From JBBRLG01 sp038231495 (GTDB lineage Bacteria > Planctomycetota > Planctomycetia > Gemmatales > Gemmataceae): DNA of 5,365 nt. Each line of letters starts with the position of its first letter. Positions within the stretch are counted from its first letter, which is position 1. Shown piece by piece: positions 1 through 5,032 of this stretch. The stretch spans positions 1-5,365 of the forward strand of contig JBBRLG010000510.1 in assembly GCA_038231495.1 (NCBI GenBank), read 5' to 3'. A model generated the notes under the pieces. It worked only from the letters and a program-made list of their open reading frames with translations, did not search any database and was not told the DNA's origin. The translations under genes and the position numbers were made by a program.

Positions 1-28
1 CGTCGGCTTTCGGGTTTGCGTCCGCCTG
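1..28 (+). repeat. 3' end of variable repeat VR2 (IMH-like segment)
   Basis: Bases 1-28 match TR positions 284-311 and the reverse complement of 2032-2005 exactly. The stretch has no adenine on the coding strand, so adenine mutagenesis cannot alter it, and it sits where the initiation-of-mutagenic-homology (IMH) segment lies in known DGRs. Directly after it both VRs read GACT while the TR reads CACT, a one-base VR/TR difference at the boundary. The variable part of this VR lies outside the window. Confidence 0.85.
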
Positions 29-34
29 GACTGA
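1..34 (+). CDS. 3' end of a second DGR target gene (partial, starts before the window)
   Basis: Only the last ten codons and a TGA stop (32-34) are inside the window. Read from base 2 they give VGFRVCVRLD, identical to the last ten residues of the caspase/FGE protein encoded at 3732-1999. In FGE-sulfatase/C-type-lectin-like DGR targets this is the constant beta-strand that closes the domain, just after the variable codons. The gene therefore almost certainly encodes another FGE-type variable protein. Whether it also carries a caspase domain cannot be seen. It lies on the same strand as the TR, avd and RT, the usual local arrangement of a DGR target. Confidence 0.85.
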   Translation, partial: VGFRVCVRLD

Positions 35-140
35 TCTATACTTGGTCTTTTTACTCTTTTATCTTCTTTGCCTTTCCGAGCGGAGCGAGGACGAAAAAAA
101 ATAAAAAGGGACACAATGACTCCGTTATTTTGCGGTCAAG

Positions 141-164
141 TATTCGGCCGGGTTAGCCGAAATA
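141..164 (+). other. Imperfect hairpin upstream of the template repeat
   Basis: TATTCGGC (141-148) can pair with GCCGAAATA (156-164) with one bulged A, leaving a seven-base loop. It ends 22 bases before the TR. No T-run follows it, so it does not look like an intrinsic terminator of the upstream target gene. It may shape the 5' end of the TR transcript. The rest of 99-186 shows no clear sigma-70-type promoter. Confidence 0.35.
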
Positions 165-186
165 CAAGATACCGGTGCGAGGCCGT

Positions 187-311
187 AGCGCCGTGTGCTC
201 CGTGGTGGCTCTTGGAACAACAACGCCAGGAACTGTCGCGCGGCCAACCGTAACAGGAACGCGCCCGCGAACCGCAACAACAACGTCGGCTTTCGGGTTT
301 GCGTCCGCCTG
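187..311 (+). repeat. DGR template repeat (TR)
   Basis: The 125-bp TR is the RNA source for mutagenic reverse transcription. It aligns without gaps to the reverse complement of 2005-2129: 108 identical positions and 17 mismatches, every mismatch being an A in the TR. Substituted adenines are 216, 217, 220, 222, 223, 228, 231, 232, 246, 247, 253, 258, 259, 270, 277, 279 and 280 (13 A-to-G, 3 A-to-T, 1 A-to-C in the VR). Read in the target's frame it contains 11 AAC codons and two AGG codons between GGSW and VGFRV, the usual design because changes in the first two bases of AAC reach many amino acids without making a stop. The last 27 bases (285-311) lack adenine and act as the IMH-like anchor. 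The frame is closed by a TAG at 186-188, at the TR's 5' edge. Confidence 0.97.
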
Positions 312-321
312 CACTTCCCCG

Positions 322-339
322 CGTCGCCCGCGAGCGACG
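322..339 (+). other. Hairpin 1 downstream of TR
   Basis: CGTCGC (322-327) pairs with GCGACG (334-339) around a six-base loop. It begins 11 bases after the TR end. Confidence 0.4.
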
Positions 340-348
340 GCCCCGGCG

Positions 349-372
349 TCCGGCGGTTCAAGGACCGCCGGA
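349..372 (+). other. Hairpin 2 downstream of TR (strongest)
   Basis: TCCGGCGGT (349-357) pairs perfectly with ACCGCCGGA (364-372) around the loop TCAAGG. No U-run follows, so it is more likely a fold of the template RNA than a terminator. Confidence 0.55.
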
Positions 373-409
373 GAGTGGGTGAGGGAAAGTCCTGGCCTTG
401 CACCCGCGT

Positions 410-429
410 CGTCCGCAGCGTTTCGGACG
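410..429 (+). other. Hairpin 3 downstream of TR
   Basis: CGTCCG (410-415) pairs with CGGACG (424-429) around an eight-base loop. Confidence 0.4.
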
Positions 430-447
430 GCCAAATGTCCCCAACGT

Positions 448-487
448 CGGGCGGGTCTGGTAGGCACTATGCCGAAAGCCCCGCCCG
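448..487 (+). other. Hairpin 4, just upstream of avd
   Basis: CGGGCGGG (448-455) pairs with CCCGCCCG (480-487). Inside the loop, GGC (463-465) can pair with GCC (471-473). It ends 19 bases before the avd start and could end the functional template RNA or lower avd translation; neither is shown by the sequence alone. Confidence 0.45.
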
Positions 488-506
488 CCTTTATTGCCCA
501 AATCCT

Positions 507-866
507 ATGGCTGCGGAACTGCCGGTAATCCGGGCTTGCTACAGCATGACGCTGGAACTGTGCCGGCGGGTCGATAAATTTCCGCGGCACCAGCGCGCCA
601 CGCTGGGCAGCGAGTTGACCGCGGGCGGTCGGGCCATCCTCGCCGGCCTCATCCGGGCCAAGTACGCCGCTGCCGCCGAGAAACCGGGTTTGCTCGCCGC
701 CGCCAACGTGGACCTGGAATTGTTGCGCTTCGGGTTACGACTGGCCGCCGACCTCAAGGCACTCCCGTTCGTCGGCCACGGGCACGTCCTGCGGTTGGCG
801 GAAAGTGTCGGCATGCAGATCGGCGGCTGGTTGAAAGCCGTCCGCGTCGCCGGGGCCGTCCGGTGA
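507..866 (+). CDS. avd: DGR accessory variability determinant (Avd), four-helix-bundle protein
   Basis: This 119-residue protein belongs to the Avd / four-helix-bundle (S23-like) family; such proteins form a basic ring that binds the template RNA and the DGR RT and is needed for mutagenic cDNA synthesis. Visible family marks are ELPVI near the N-terminus (residues 4-8), the DKFPRHQRATLG block (23-34), a helical ANVDLELLRFGLRLAADLK block (about 66-84) and a closing GGWLK (106-110). Length is typical (about 110-130). The ATG at 507 was chosen because ELPVI is normally part of the family; an internal ATG at 546 would remove it. No good Shine-Dalgarno site is visible. The frame is also open upstream through the TR back to about 189, but that part resembles no Avd. 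The TGA stop overlaps the RT start (GTGA), indicating translational coupling. Confidence 0.9.
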   Translation: MAAELPVIRACYSMTLELCRRVDKFPRHQRATLGSELTAGGRAILAGLIRAKYAAAAEKPGLLAAANVDLELLRFGLRLAADLKALPFVGHGHVLRLAESVGMQIGGWLKAVRVAGAVR

Positions 867-1921
867 AGCGCACGGGCCACCTCTTCGACCAACTTCATTC
901 CTGGGAAAACCTGCTGCGGGCGGCGCGGAACGCCTGCCGCGGCAAACTCGACCGGCCGGTCGTGCAACGCTTCGAGTTCCGCCGGGAATGGGGCTTGCTG
1001 CGCCTCCAGCGGGAGTTGGCCGCCGGCGACTATGTCCCGGGGCCGTTCACCACCCACCGCATTACCCACCCCAAGCCGAGGCTCATCTCGGCCGCACCGT
1101 ACCGCGACCGCGTCGTGCATCACGCCGTCATGAATCTCCTGGAGCCGATCCTCGAACGCCGCTTCCACCCCGACAGCTACGCCTGCCGGCGCCACAAGGG
1201 GACGCACGCGGCCTCGCGGCGGTTGCAACGCCTGATGGGCCGCTACCCGTTTGCGCTGCAGTGCGACGTCCGCCAGTTCTTCCCGAGCATCGACCATGCG
1301 TTGCTACGGCAACTTTTTCGCCAGTGCCTCAAGGACCGGCGCCTGTTGGAACTGCTCGACCGGATTGTCGACCACTCCAACCCCCAGGACGAGGTGACGG
1401 CATGGTACCCGTCCGACGACCTATTCACGCCGGCGGAGAGGAAGCGAGGGCTGCCGATCGGCAACTTGACCAGCCAGTGGTTCGCCAACTGGTATCTCGA
1501 CGGCCTGGACCACTTCGTGACCGCGCGTCTAGGAATCGGGGGCTACGTGCGTTACTGCGACGATTTCATCCTGTTGCACCGCGACCGGGGACGCCTGGAA
1601 GCGGCGCGGGCACAGGTGGCCGAATACCTTGCCGGCTGGCGACTGCGCCTGCACGAGGCCAAGACGGCCGTCGTGCCGGCGCGTGCCGGTTTGACGTTCG
1701 TGGGCTACCGGACGTGGCCGGGGCGGCGGGAAGTGCGCGGGGCGAGTGTACGGGCTTTCTGCCGCCGCCTTCGCTGGTACCGCAAGGAGGTTCGCGCGGG
1801 GCGACGGTCGCTGGAAGAGGTCAAAGCGGCGATAGCGGGTTGGCTGGGCCACGCACTGCAAGGCGACGGCCAGCGAATCGTGGCACGCCTCCAGACGCGC
1901 TGGCCTTACCGCGACACCTAG
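863..1921 (+). CDS. DGR-type reverse transcriptase
   Basis: This 352-residue RNA-dependent DNA polymerase copies the TR RNA into adenine-mutagenised cDNA that replaces the VR. The RT domains run in order: KPRLISAAPYRDRVVHHAV (about 70-88), the YACRRHKGTHAA segment, motif A with catalytic D135 in CDVRQFF, the DGR hallmark motif IGNLTSQ (199-205; most retroviral and group II RTs differ here), and motif C YCDD (231-234) with catalytic D233 and D234 in RYCDDFILL, followed by LTFVGY and a basic C-terminal thumb. No protease, maturase or endonuclease domain is seen, and the length is normal for DGR RTs (about 300-400). Translation starts at a GTG overlapping the avd stop by 4 bp, so both proteins probably come from one mRNA. 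The TR less than 1 kb upstream and the VR immediately downstream leave little doubt over a group II intron or retron RT. All catalytic residues are present, so it should be active. Confidence 0.97.
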   Translation: MKRTGHLFDQLHSWENLLRAARNACRGKLDRPVVQRFEFRREWGLLRLQRELAAGDYVPGPFTTHRITHPKPRLISAAPYRDRVVHHAVMNLLEPILERRFHPDSYACRRHKGTHAASRRLQRLMGRYPFALQCDVRQFFPSIDHALLRQLFRQCLKDRRLLELLDRIVDHSNPQDEVTAWYPSDDLFTPAERKRGLPIGNLTSQWFANWYLDGLDHFVTARLGIGGYVRYCDDFILLHRDRGRLEAARAQVAEYLAGWRLRLHEAKTAVVPARAGLTFVGYRTWPGRREVRGASVRAFCRRLRWYRKEVRAGRRSLEEVKAAIAGWLGHALQGDGQRIVARLQTRWPYRDT

Positions 1922-1934
1922 CCGATTTCCAAAA

Positions 1935-2032
1935 TTTTTCGACCTCGCTTCGCTCGGAAAGGCAAAGAAGATAAAAGAGTAAAAAGACAAAGTATACATT
2001 AGTCCAGGCGGACGCAAACCCGAAAGCCGACG
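1935..2032 (-). repeat. Inverted repeat copy B: VR tail plus conserved post-stop element
   Basis: This is the reverse-complement partner of bases 1-98 with five mismatches. Its non-coding part (1998 down to 1935) follows the TAA stop of the caspase/FGE gene and fills most of the 77-bp gap between the two converging genes. Similarity ends abruptly at 1935, fourteen bases beyond the RT stop codon. The pyrimidine-rich strand is the coding strand of the target gene in both copies. Confidence 0.9.
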
Positions 2033-3732
2033 TTGCCGATGCGGTCCGCGGGCGCGCCCCTGCTACGGGCGGCCGCGCGACAGACCCAGGCGCCGCTGCC
2101 CCAAGAGCCACCACGGAGCACACGGCGCTCCTCATTAGGCTTTTTATCATTACAAGGGTCTTTAATAGGGCTATTAGCGTAATACTTGGCGTCGTAGTAA
2201 TCCTCACACCACTGCCACACGTTGCCGTGCATGTCGCACAGCCCAAAGGCGTTGGCCTTGAACTTCCCCACCGGCGCCGTGAACACGTAGCCGTCGTCCG
2301 CCTTGATCGCCGAGAATTGCGGGAACTGCTTTTTCAAGGAGGCATCGGCCACGTTGCCGAATTTTGCCAGGTCTTCCTCGTCGTCGCCGAAGTGGAAGCG
2401 GGTTTGCGACCCGGCCCTGCAAGCGTATTCCCACTGCGACTCCGTGGGCAAGCCCCATTTCTTGCGGTCTTTCCGGGAAAGCCATTCGCAGAATGCCTTG
2501 GCGTCGTTCCAGCTCACGTTCACGACCGGGTGCTCGTCGCTTTGCTCAAAGCCCGGATCACGCCACGTGTATTTCGGGTCTTGCTTGAACGTCCCGCTGT
2601 CCTGATCGACTCCATACCCGCCCTTGCCGTCCGTCTCGGCGTCGGTCTTGTACCCGCTGTCGTCCACGAACTTGCGGAACTGCCCACGCGTCACCGCGTA
2701 GGTGCCGAGGTAGAACGGCTTCGTAATTTCCACGTCGTGTAGCTCCTCGTTGTCGAAGCGGTCTTTCTCCTCCTTCGGCGAGCCCATTTTGAACTTGCCG
2801 CGCGGGATCAGCACGAACTTCATCCCCGTCGCCGTGCTGACGTAGGTCTTCGCCGGCGCGGAGCTCCCTTTTGATACCAGGATCGGGTCCTCGACCAGGT
2901 TGCCGATCGCGTGCGGCCGCTGCCGCTCGTCGTCGTCCAGGTTCGGGAACCACGTCGGGAAGTCGTCCTGGACCCGACTCTTCACGTAGGGCACCAGCCG
3001 CTCCCACGTAACGTCGCCCTTGCCGTTGGTCGCTTCCGCCGCCCCTTTCAACCCTTCGAGTACGTGGTAGAAGAACACGCCGTGGCCGCCGCCCGCCTTG
3101 TCCGTCTCCCGCGCCTTCTGCCGCTTCGAGCACGCGAAGAACACCGCCGTCCCCTCGCCCAGGCTCTCCACCCGGCTGCCGTCGATGCCGCCGCGCGTGC
3201 CCTTGTTGGGGTCGGGGTCCGTCCGGCAGGCGTCCACCAACAGCAGGTTCGTGCCGCCCCCCTTGTCGTCCAGCTTGCGCAGCACCGCCGACAGCGACAC
3301 CAGCGTCGCCGGGTCGGTCGGCGCCGCGTCCTTGCCGCAGAAGAACGGCTCCTCCTTGTCCTTGACCGCGAACTGCTGCCCGTGCCCTGACAACGCGAAC
3401 AGCACCGTGTCCCGCTTACCGACACCCTTGAGCACGTCGTCCACGGCCCGGTCGATGTTGGGCCGCGTAGCCTCGTCGTTGCCCTTACTGGAGCCGAGCA
3501 GCAGGCGGACCTCGAAGCCGGCGTTCCTGAGCACCTCGGCGAGGTCGGTCATGTCGCGCTCGGCGTACTGCAGGTTGGGCAACCTCCGGTTACTGTACTC
3601 GTTCACCCCGACCAGCAGCGCGATCTTTTTGCCGGCCGGCTTTGCCGGCTGGGCGCCACTCGGCAGCACGACGACAGCCGCAAGCGTGGCGGCCAGCGCC
3701 GCGGTCAGGAGGGAGGCGGTAAAGCGGGACAT
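1999..3732 (-). CDS. Secreted caspase-like / FGE-sulfatase-domain protein, DGR target (variable protein)
   Basis: The 577-residue product starts with a signal peptide (hydrophobic 5-24, probable cleavage near SGA-Q, residues 25-28), so it acts outside the cytoplasm. Residues about 34-285 form a caspase-like peptidase C14 domain: KKIALLVGVNEY at the first strand, catalytic His117 in LSGHG and catalytic Cys169 in LLLVDACR. Residues about 300-577 form an FGE-sulfatase domain of C-type-lectin-like fold: FVLIPRGKFKMGS, YAVTRGQF, HPVVNVSWNDAKAFCEWL, LPTESQWEYACRAG, FGLCDMHGNVWQWCED, RVLRGGSW, GFRV. The VR recodes residues 545, 546, 547, 549, 550, 555, 557, 559, 563, 565 and 566 relative to the TR; codons 558 and 567 are also mutable but match the TR. 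The cysteine pair that binds copper in true formylglycine-generating enzymes appears incomplete, so this domain is probably a binding module. The ATG at 3732 has GAGG five bases upstream. Inference: binding by the diversified domain controls the protease. Confidence 0.93.
   Translation of the reverse strand: MSRFTASLLTAALAATLAAVVVLPSGAQPAKPAGKKIALLVGVNEYSNRRLPNLQYAERDMTDLAEVLRNAGFEVRLLLGSSKGNDEATRPNIDRAVDDVLKGVGKRDTVLFALSGHGQQFAVKDKEEPFFCGKDAAPTDPATLVSLSAVLRKLDDKGGGTNLLLVDACRTDPDPNKGTRGGIDGSRVESLGEGTAVFFACSKRQKARETDKAGGGHGVFFYHVLEGLKGAAEATNGKGDVTWERLVPYVKSRVQDDFPTWFPNLDDDERQRPHAIGNLVEDPILVSKGSSAPAKTYVSTATGMKFVLIPRGKFKMGSPKEEKDRFDNEELHDVEITKPFYLGTYAVTRGQFRKFVDDSGYKTDAETDGKGGYGVDQDSGTFKQDPKYTWRDPGFEQSDEHPVVNVSWNDAKAFCEWLSRKDRKKWGLPTESQWEYACRAGSQTRFHFGDDEEDLAKFGNVADASLKKQFPQFSAIKADDGYVFTAPVGKFKANAFGLCDMHGNVWQWCEDYYDAKYYANSPIKDPCNDKKPNEERRVLRGGSWGSGAWVCRAAARSRGAPADRIGNVGFRVCVRLD
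2005..2129 (-). repeat. DGR variable repeat (VR) in the caspase/FGE gene
   Basis: The reverse complement of this segment aligns with TR 187-311 over 125 bp without gaps, with 17 differences, all at TR adenines. In codon terms eleven AAC codons became GGC, AGC, GGC, GTC, GCC, AGC, GGC, GAC, ATC, GGC and AAC (the last unchanged), and one of two AGG codons became TGG. No stop or frameshift arose. The repeat ends one codon before the stop. TR and VR are on opposite strands, so retrohoming to this target works regardless of its direction relative to the RT gene. Confidence 0.97.
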
Positions 3733-3756
3733 CGTAGCCTCGGGGTGAAAGGATAG

Positions 3757-3770
3757 GGTCGCAAGCGACC
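3757..3770. other. Short inverted repeat in the leader of the caspase/FGE gene
   Basis: GGTCGC, AA, GCGACC form a nearly perfect palindrome in the roughly 100-bp gap (3733-3833) between the 390-residue protein gene and the caspase/FGE gene, 24 bases upstream of the latter's ATG. It could be an operator or an mRNA hairpin affecting translation; nothing else supports a role. The gap shows no obvious promoter, and no strong stem followed by a T-run. Confidence 0.3.
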
Positions 3771-3833
3771 GACCACAGACGGAAATTAAAAGAAGCCCAG
3801 GGCCGCCGGTGACGCGCCCCGGGATTCGAAGGT

Positions 3834-5006
3834 TCAGCGCGTATAGCGAATGGTGACGAACTCGTGCGGCGAGCTGATGTCGCGCTTAACTACCTCTTGC
3901 TCGACCCGGACGGGTGGGCCGAAACCTGTTTCCGCGCCCCCCTTCGAGCCGGGCGGGTGGCTGGCGGCGATCGCGACCTCGATCATGCCCACCTTCCCTT
4001 GACTCTTGGTCGGGAACAGGGACGCCGCCCCCTTGCCGTACTCCGTAACCAGGAACGACAGGACGTTATCCTGGCGTTTTGGACTGGCAGTTTTGTGCCA
4101 CCCCTTGATGACGACCTCCCCCGCCTTATCGCCTGTGGCGGGAGCCACGATCCAATGGGTGAAGCGCGGCGGCCCGTCTTTCTTGTCGTCCTTGCGGTCC
4201 TCGCTGAAGGTGAACTGGTCGATGCCGTCGATGCAGAGCGCCACCGCGATCTCGGCCTTGGAGTAATTCAGCACGCGAACCTCGTACAACTCGCCCGGAT
4301 CGATGCCGACGAAGGGCAAACCGTTGAGTAATTCAACCTTCCGCGGCGCGGCGTCGCGCCTATCACCGTCCTTCAGCAACCGGGTCCGAATCTCCACGGC
4401 GTATTCGCTGCCTTTCTTTGCCGACACCAGGGTGTTGCCGGGTCCGTGGATGAAGGCTTGCGCTTCCGGCGGCTTGCCCGGTCCCGGCGGCAAACCCTTT
4501 TGCAGTTCCTTCATGCGTTCGTCGTAGTTTCCCTGCGGGGGCAACGCCACGTTCGGCCCCAGGATCCGCGCGATGTCGGCGATGGCACGGACGTGGCCCT
4601 CGAACGCCGAGAACTCCTTCTCCTCCTGACCGGTGCCGACGCGAATCAACTTGGCGCGGACGACGATCGTCTTGACGCCCGTGCCGACGGAGCTATCCGC
4701 GACGAACCCGTAGGAACCCTGAAGTTCGAGGGCGGCGTCGGCTTTGACAAAATTACCCAGCGCGAGCGCCAGGGCGGCCATGAGGGCGCCGCCGGCGTTG
4801 CCGTCGTCGATCCCGAACGGCGTGAAGAAGCCGATGCGGACGGCGGGTTGCTCCAGTTTTTTTGCCACCGCGCGGGTGCTGGTGGCCAGCTCGACGGCCA
4901 GTTCGTTCAATCCTTCGCGTTTCACTTCCTGAGCGGACGCCGTTACCGGCCAGGCCAGCAAGGCGATCGCGGAGGCCGCCACGAGGATTCCTAGGAATCG
5001 GTACAT
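3834..5006 (-). CDS. Exported protein of unknown function, planctomycete-type, next to the DGR target
   Basis: The 390-residue product has a clear signal peptide: MYRFL, a hydrophobic core (about 5-22) and an ASA-Q cleavage site after residue 25. Residues about 28-160 look like a mixed alpha/beta domain (AVRIGFFTPFGIDD, then an ALELQGSYGF strand and VVRAKLI); this resembles the layout of CsgG-like periplasmic domains, but that is only an impression. A proline-rich linker (about 170-182) leads to a beta-rich C-terminal part with YEVRV (241-245), CIDGIDQFTFSED, SFLVTEY (317-323), TGFGPP (360-365) and a terminal VTIRYTR. I recall similar C-terminal patterns in unannotated planctomycete proteins, without a known function. 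The ATG at 5006 is preferred over the GTG at 5036 because it starts the signal peptide and has GAAAGGA seven bases upstream. Same strand as the caspase/FGE gene, about 100 bp upstream of it, so possibly co-transcribed. Confidence 0.8.
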   Translation of the reverse strand: MYRFLGILVAASAIALLAWPVTASAQEVKREGLNELAVELATSTRAVAKKLEQPAVRIGFFTPFGIDDGNAGGALMAALALALGNFVKADAALELQGSYGFVADSSVGTGVKTIVVRAKLIRVGTGQEEKEFSAFEGHVRAIADIARILGPNVALPPQGNYDERMKELQKGLPPGPGKPPEAQAFIHGPGNTLVSAKKGSEYAVEIRTRLLKDGDRRDAAPRKVELLNGLPFVGIDPGELYEVRVLNYSKAEIAVALCIDGIDQFTFSEDRKDDKKDGPPRFTHWIVAPATGDKAGEVVIKGWHKTASPKRQDNVLSFLVTEYGKGAASLFPTKSQGKVGMIEVAIAASHPPGSKGGAETGFGPPVRVEQEVVKRDISSPHEFVTIRYTR

Positions 5007-5013
5007 AGATTTA

Positions 5014-5020
5014 TCCTTTC
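5014..5020 (-). promoter_or_regulatory. Ribosome binding site for the 390-residue exported protein
   Basis: GAAAGGA on the minus strand lies seven bases before the ATG at 5006. It decides the start in favour of that ATG over the upstream GTG at 5036, which would put ten polar residues before the signal peptide. Confidence 0.6.
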
Positions 5021-5032
5021 GCGGGTAAATGG

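Larger units (their letters stand above)
1..98 (+). repeat. Inverted repeat copy A: VR tail plus conserved post-stop element
   Basis: This segment matches the reverse complement of 1935-2032 over 98 bases without gaps, with five mismatches at positions 33, 36, 44, 83 and 91. Bases 35-98 lie after the stop codon, so 60 of 64 non-coding positions are conserved between the two target loci. The non-coding part is a pyrimidine-rich run (about 45-77) followed by a GAGCG-rich stretch. It is not found after the TR. I found no convincing hairpin in it, unlike the cruciform-forming repeat downstream of the VR in the Bordetella phage DGR, but the location is the same. Confidence 0.9.
187..490 (+). ncRNA. 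Putative DGR template RNA with structured 3' flank
   Basis: The TR must be transcribed as RNA to be copied by the RT, and in the studied Bordetella phage DGR the RNA downstream of the TR is needed for priming by the RT-Avd complex. Here about 195 bases between the TR and avd have no supported protein and contain four potential stem-loops: 322-339 (6-bp stem), 349-372 (9-bp stem), 410-429 (6-bp stem) and 448-487 (8-bp stem with a smaller inner stem). This agrees with a structured functional RNA, although GC-rich DNA forms hairpins easily. The ends given are approximate and the transcript may well start upstream and run on into avd and the RT gene. Confidence 0.6.

Noticed and set aside
45..77. 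Intrinsic terminator at the pyrimidine-rich run after the target stop codon
   Set aside because: The T-rich run is interrupted by C and A and no GC-rich stem precedes it; the conservation needs another explanation or a different termination mode.
195..506. Open frame through the TR and hairpin region, in frame with avd, as an N-terminal extension of Avd
   Set aside because: Its first part is just the TR read in the target's frame and the rest has no Avd-like sequence; the ATG at 507 gives a protein of normal family length.
125..590. Minus-strand open frames across the TR region
   Set aside because: They are antisense to the TR, hairpin region and start of avd, have low-complexity R/A/P-rich content and no recognisable motif; typical shadows in GC-rich DNA.
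539..1297. 252-codon minus-strand frame opposite avd and the RT
   Set aside because: It is the antisense of two well-supported genes and resembles no protein family.
863..1921. Group II intron or retron reverse transcriptase
   Set aside because: No maturase or endonuclease domain and no intron RNA or msr/msd structure; the IGNLTSQ motif, neighbouring avd and TR/VR pair fix it as DGR type.
988..1974. 328-codon plus-strand frame inside the RT gene
   Set aside because: It overlaps the RT in another frame, is P/R-rich and lacks any motif, while the RT frame has all catalytic blocks.
1821..2246. Minus-strand frame running through the VR and into the RT 3' end
   Set aside because: It reads the VR in a different phase from the FGE domain and would not preserve GGSW or GFRV; a shadow.
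300..3732. Formylglycine-generating enzyme activity of the FGE-type domain
   Set aside because: The active-site cysteine pair of true FGEs appears incomplete in the GGSW-to-GFRV region, and that region is being mutated by the DGR, so a binding role is more likely.
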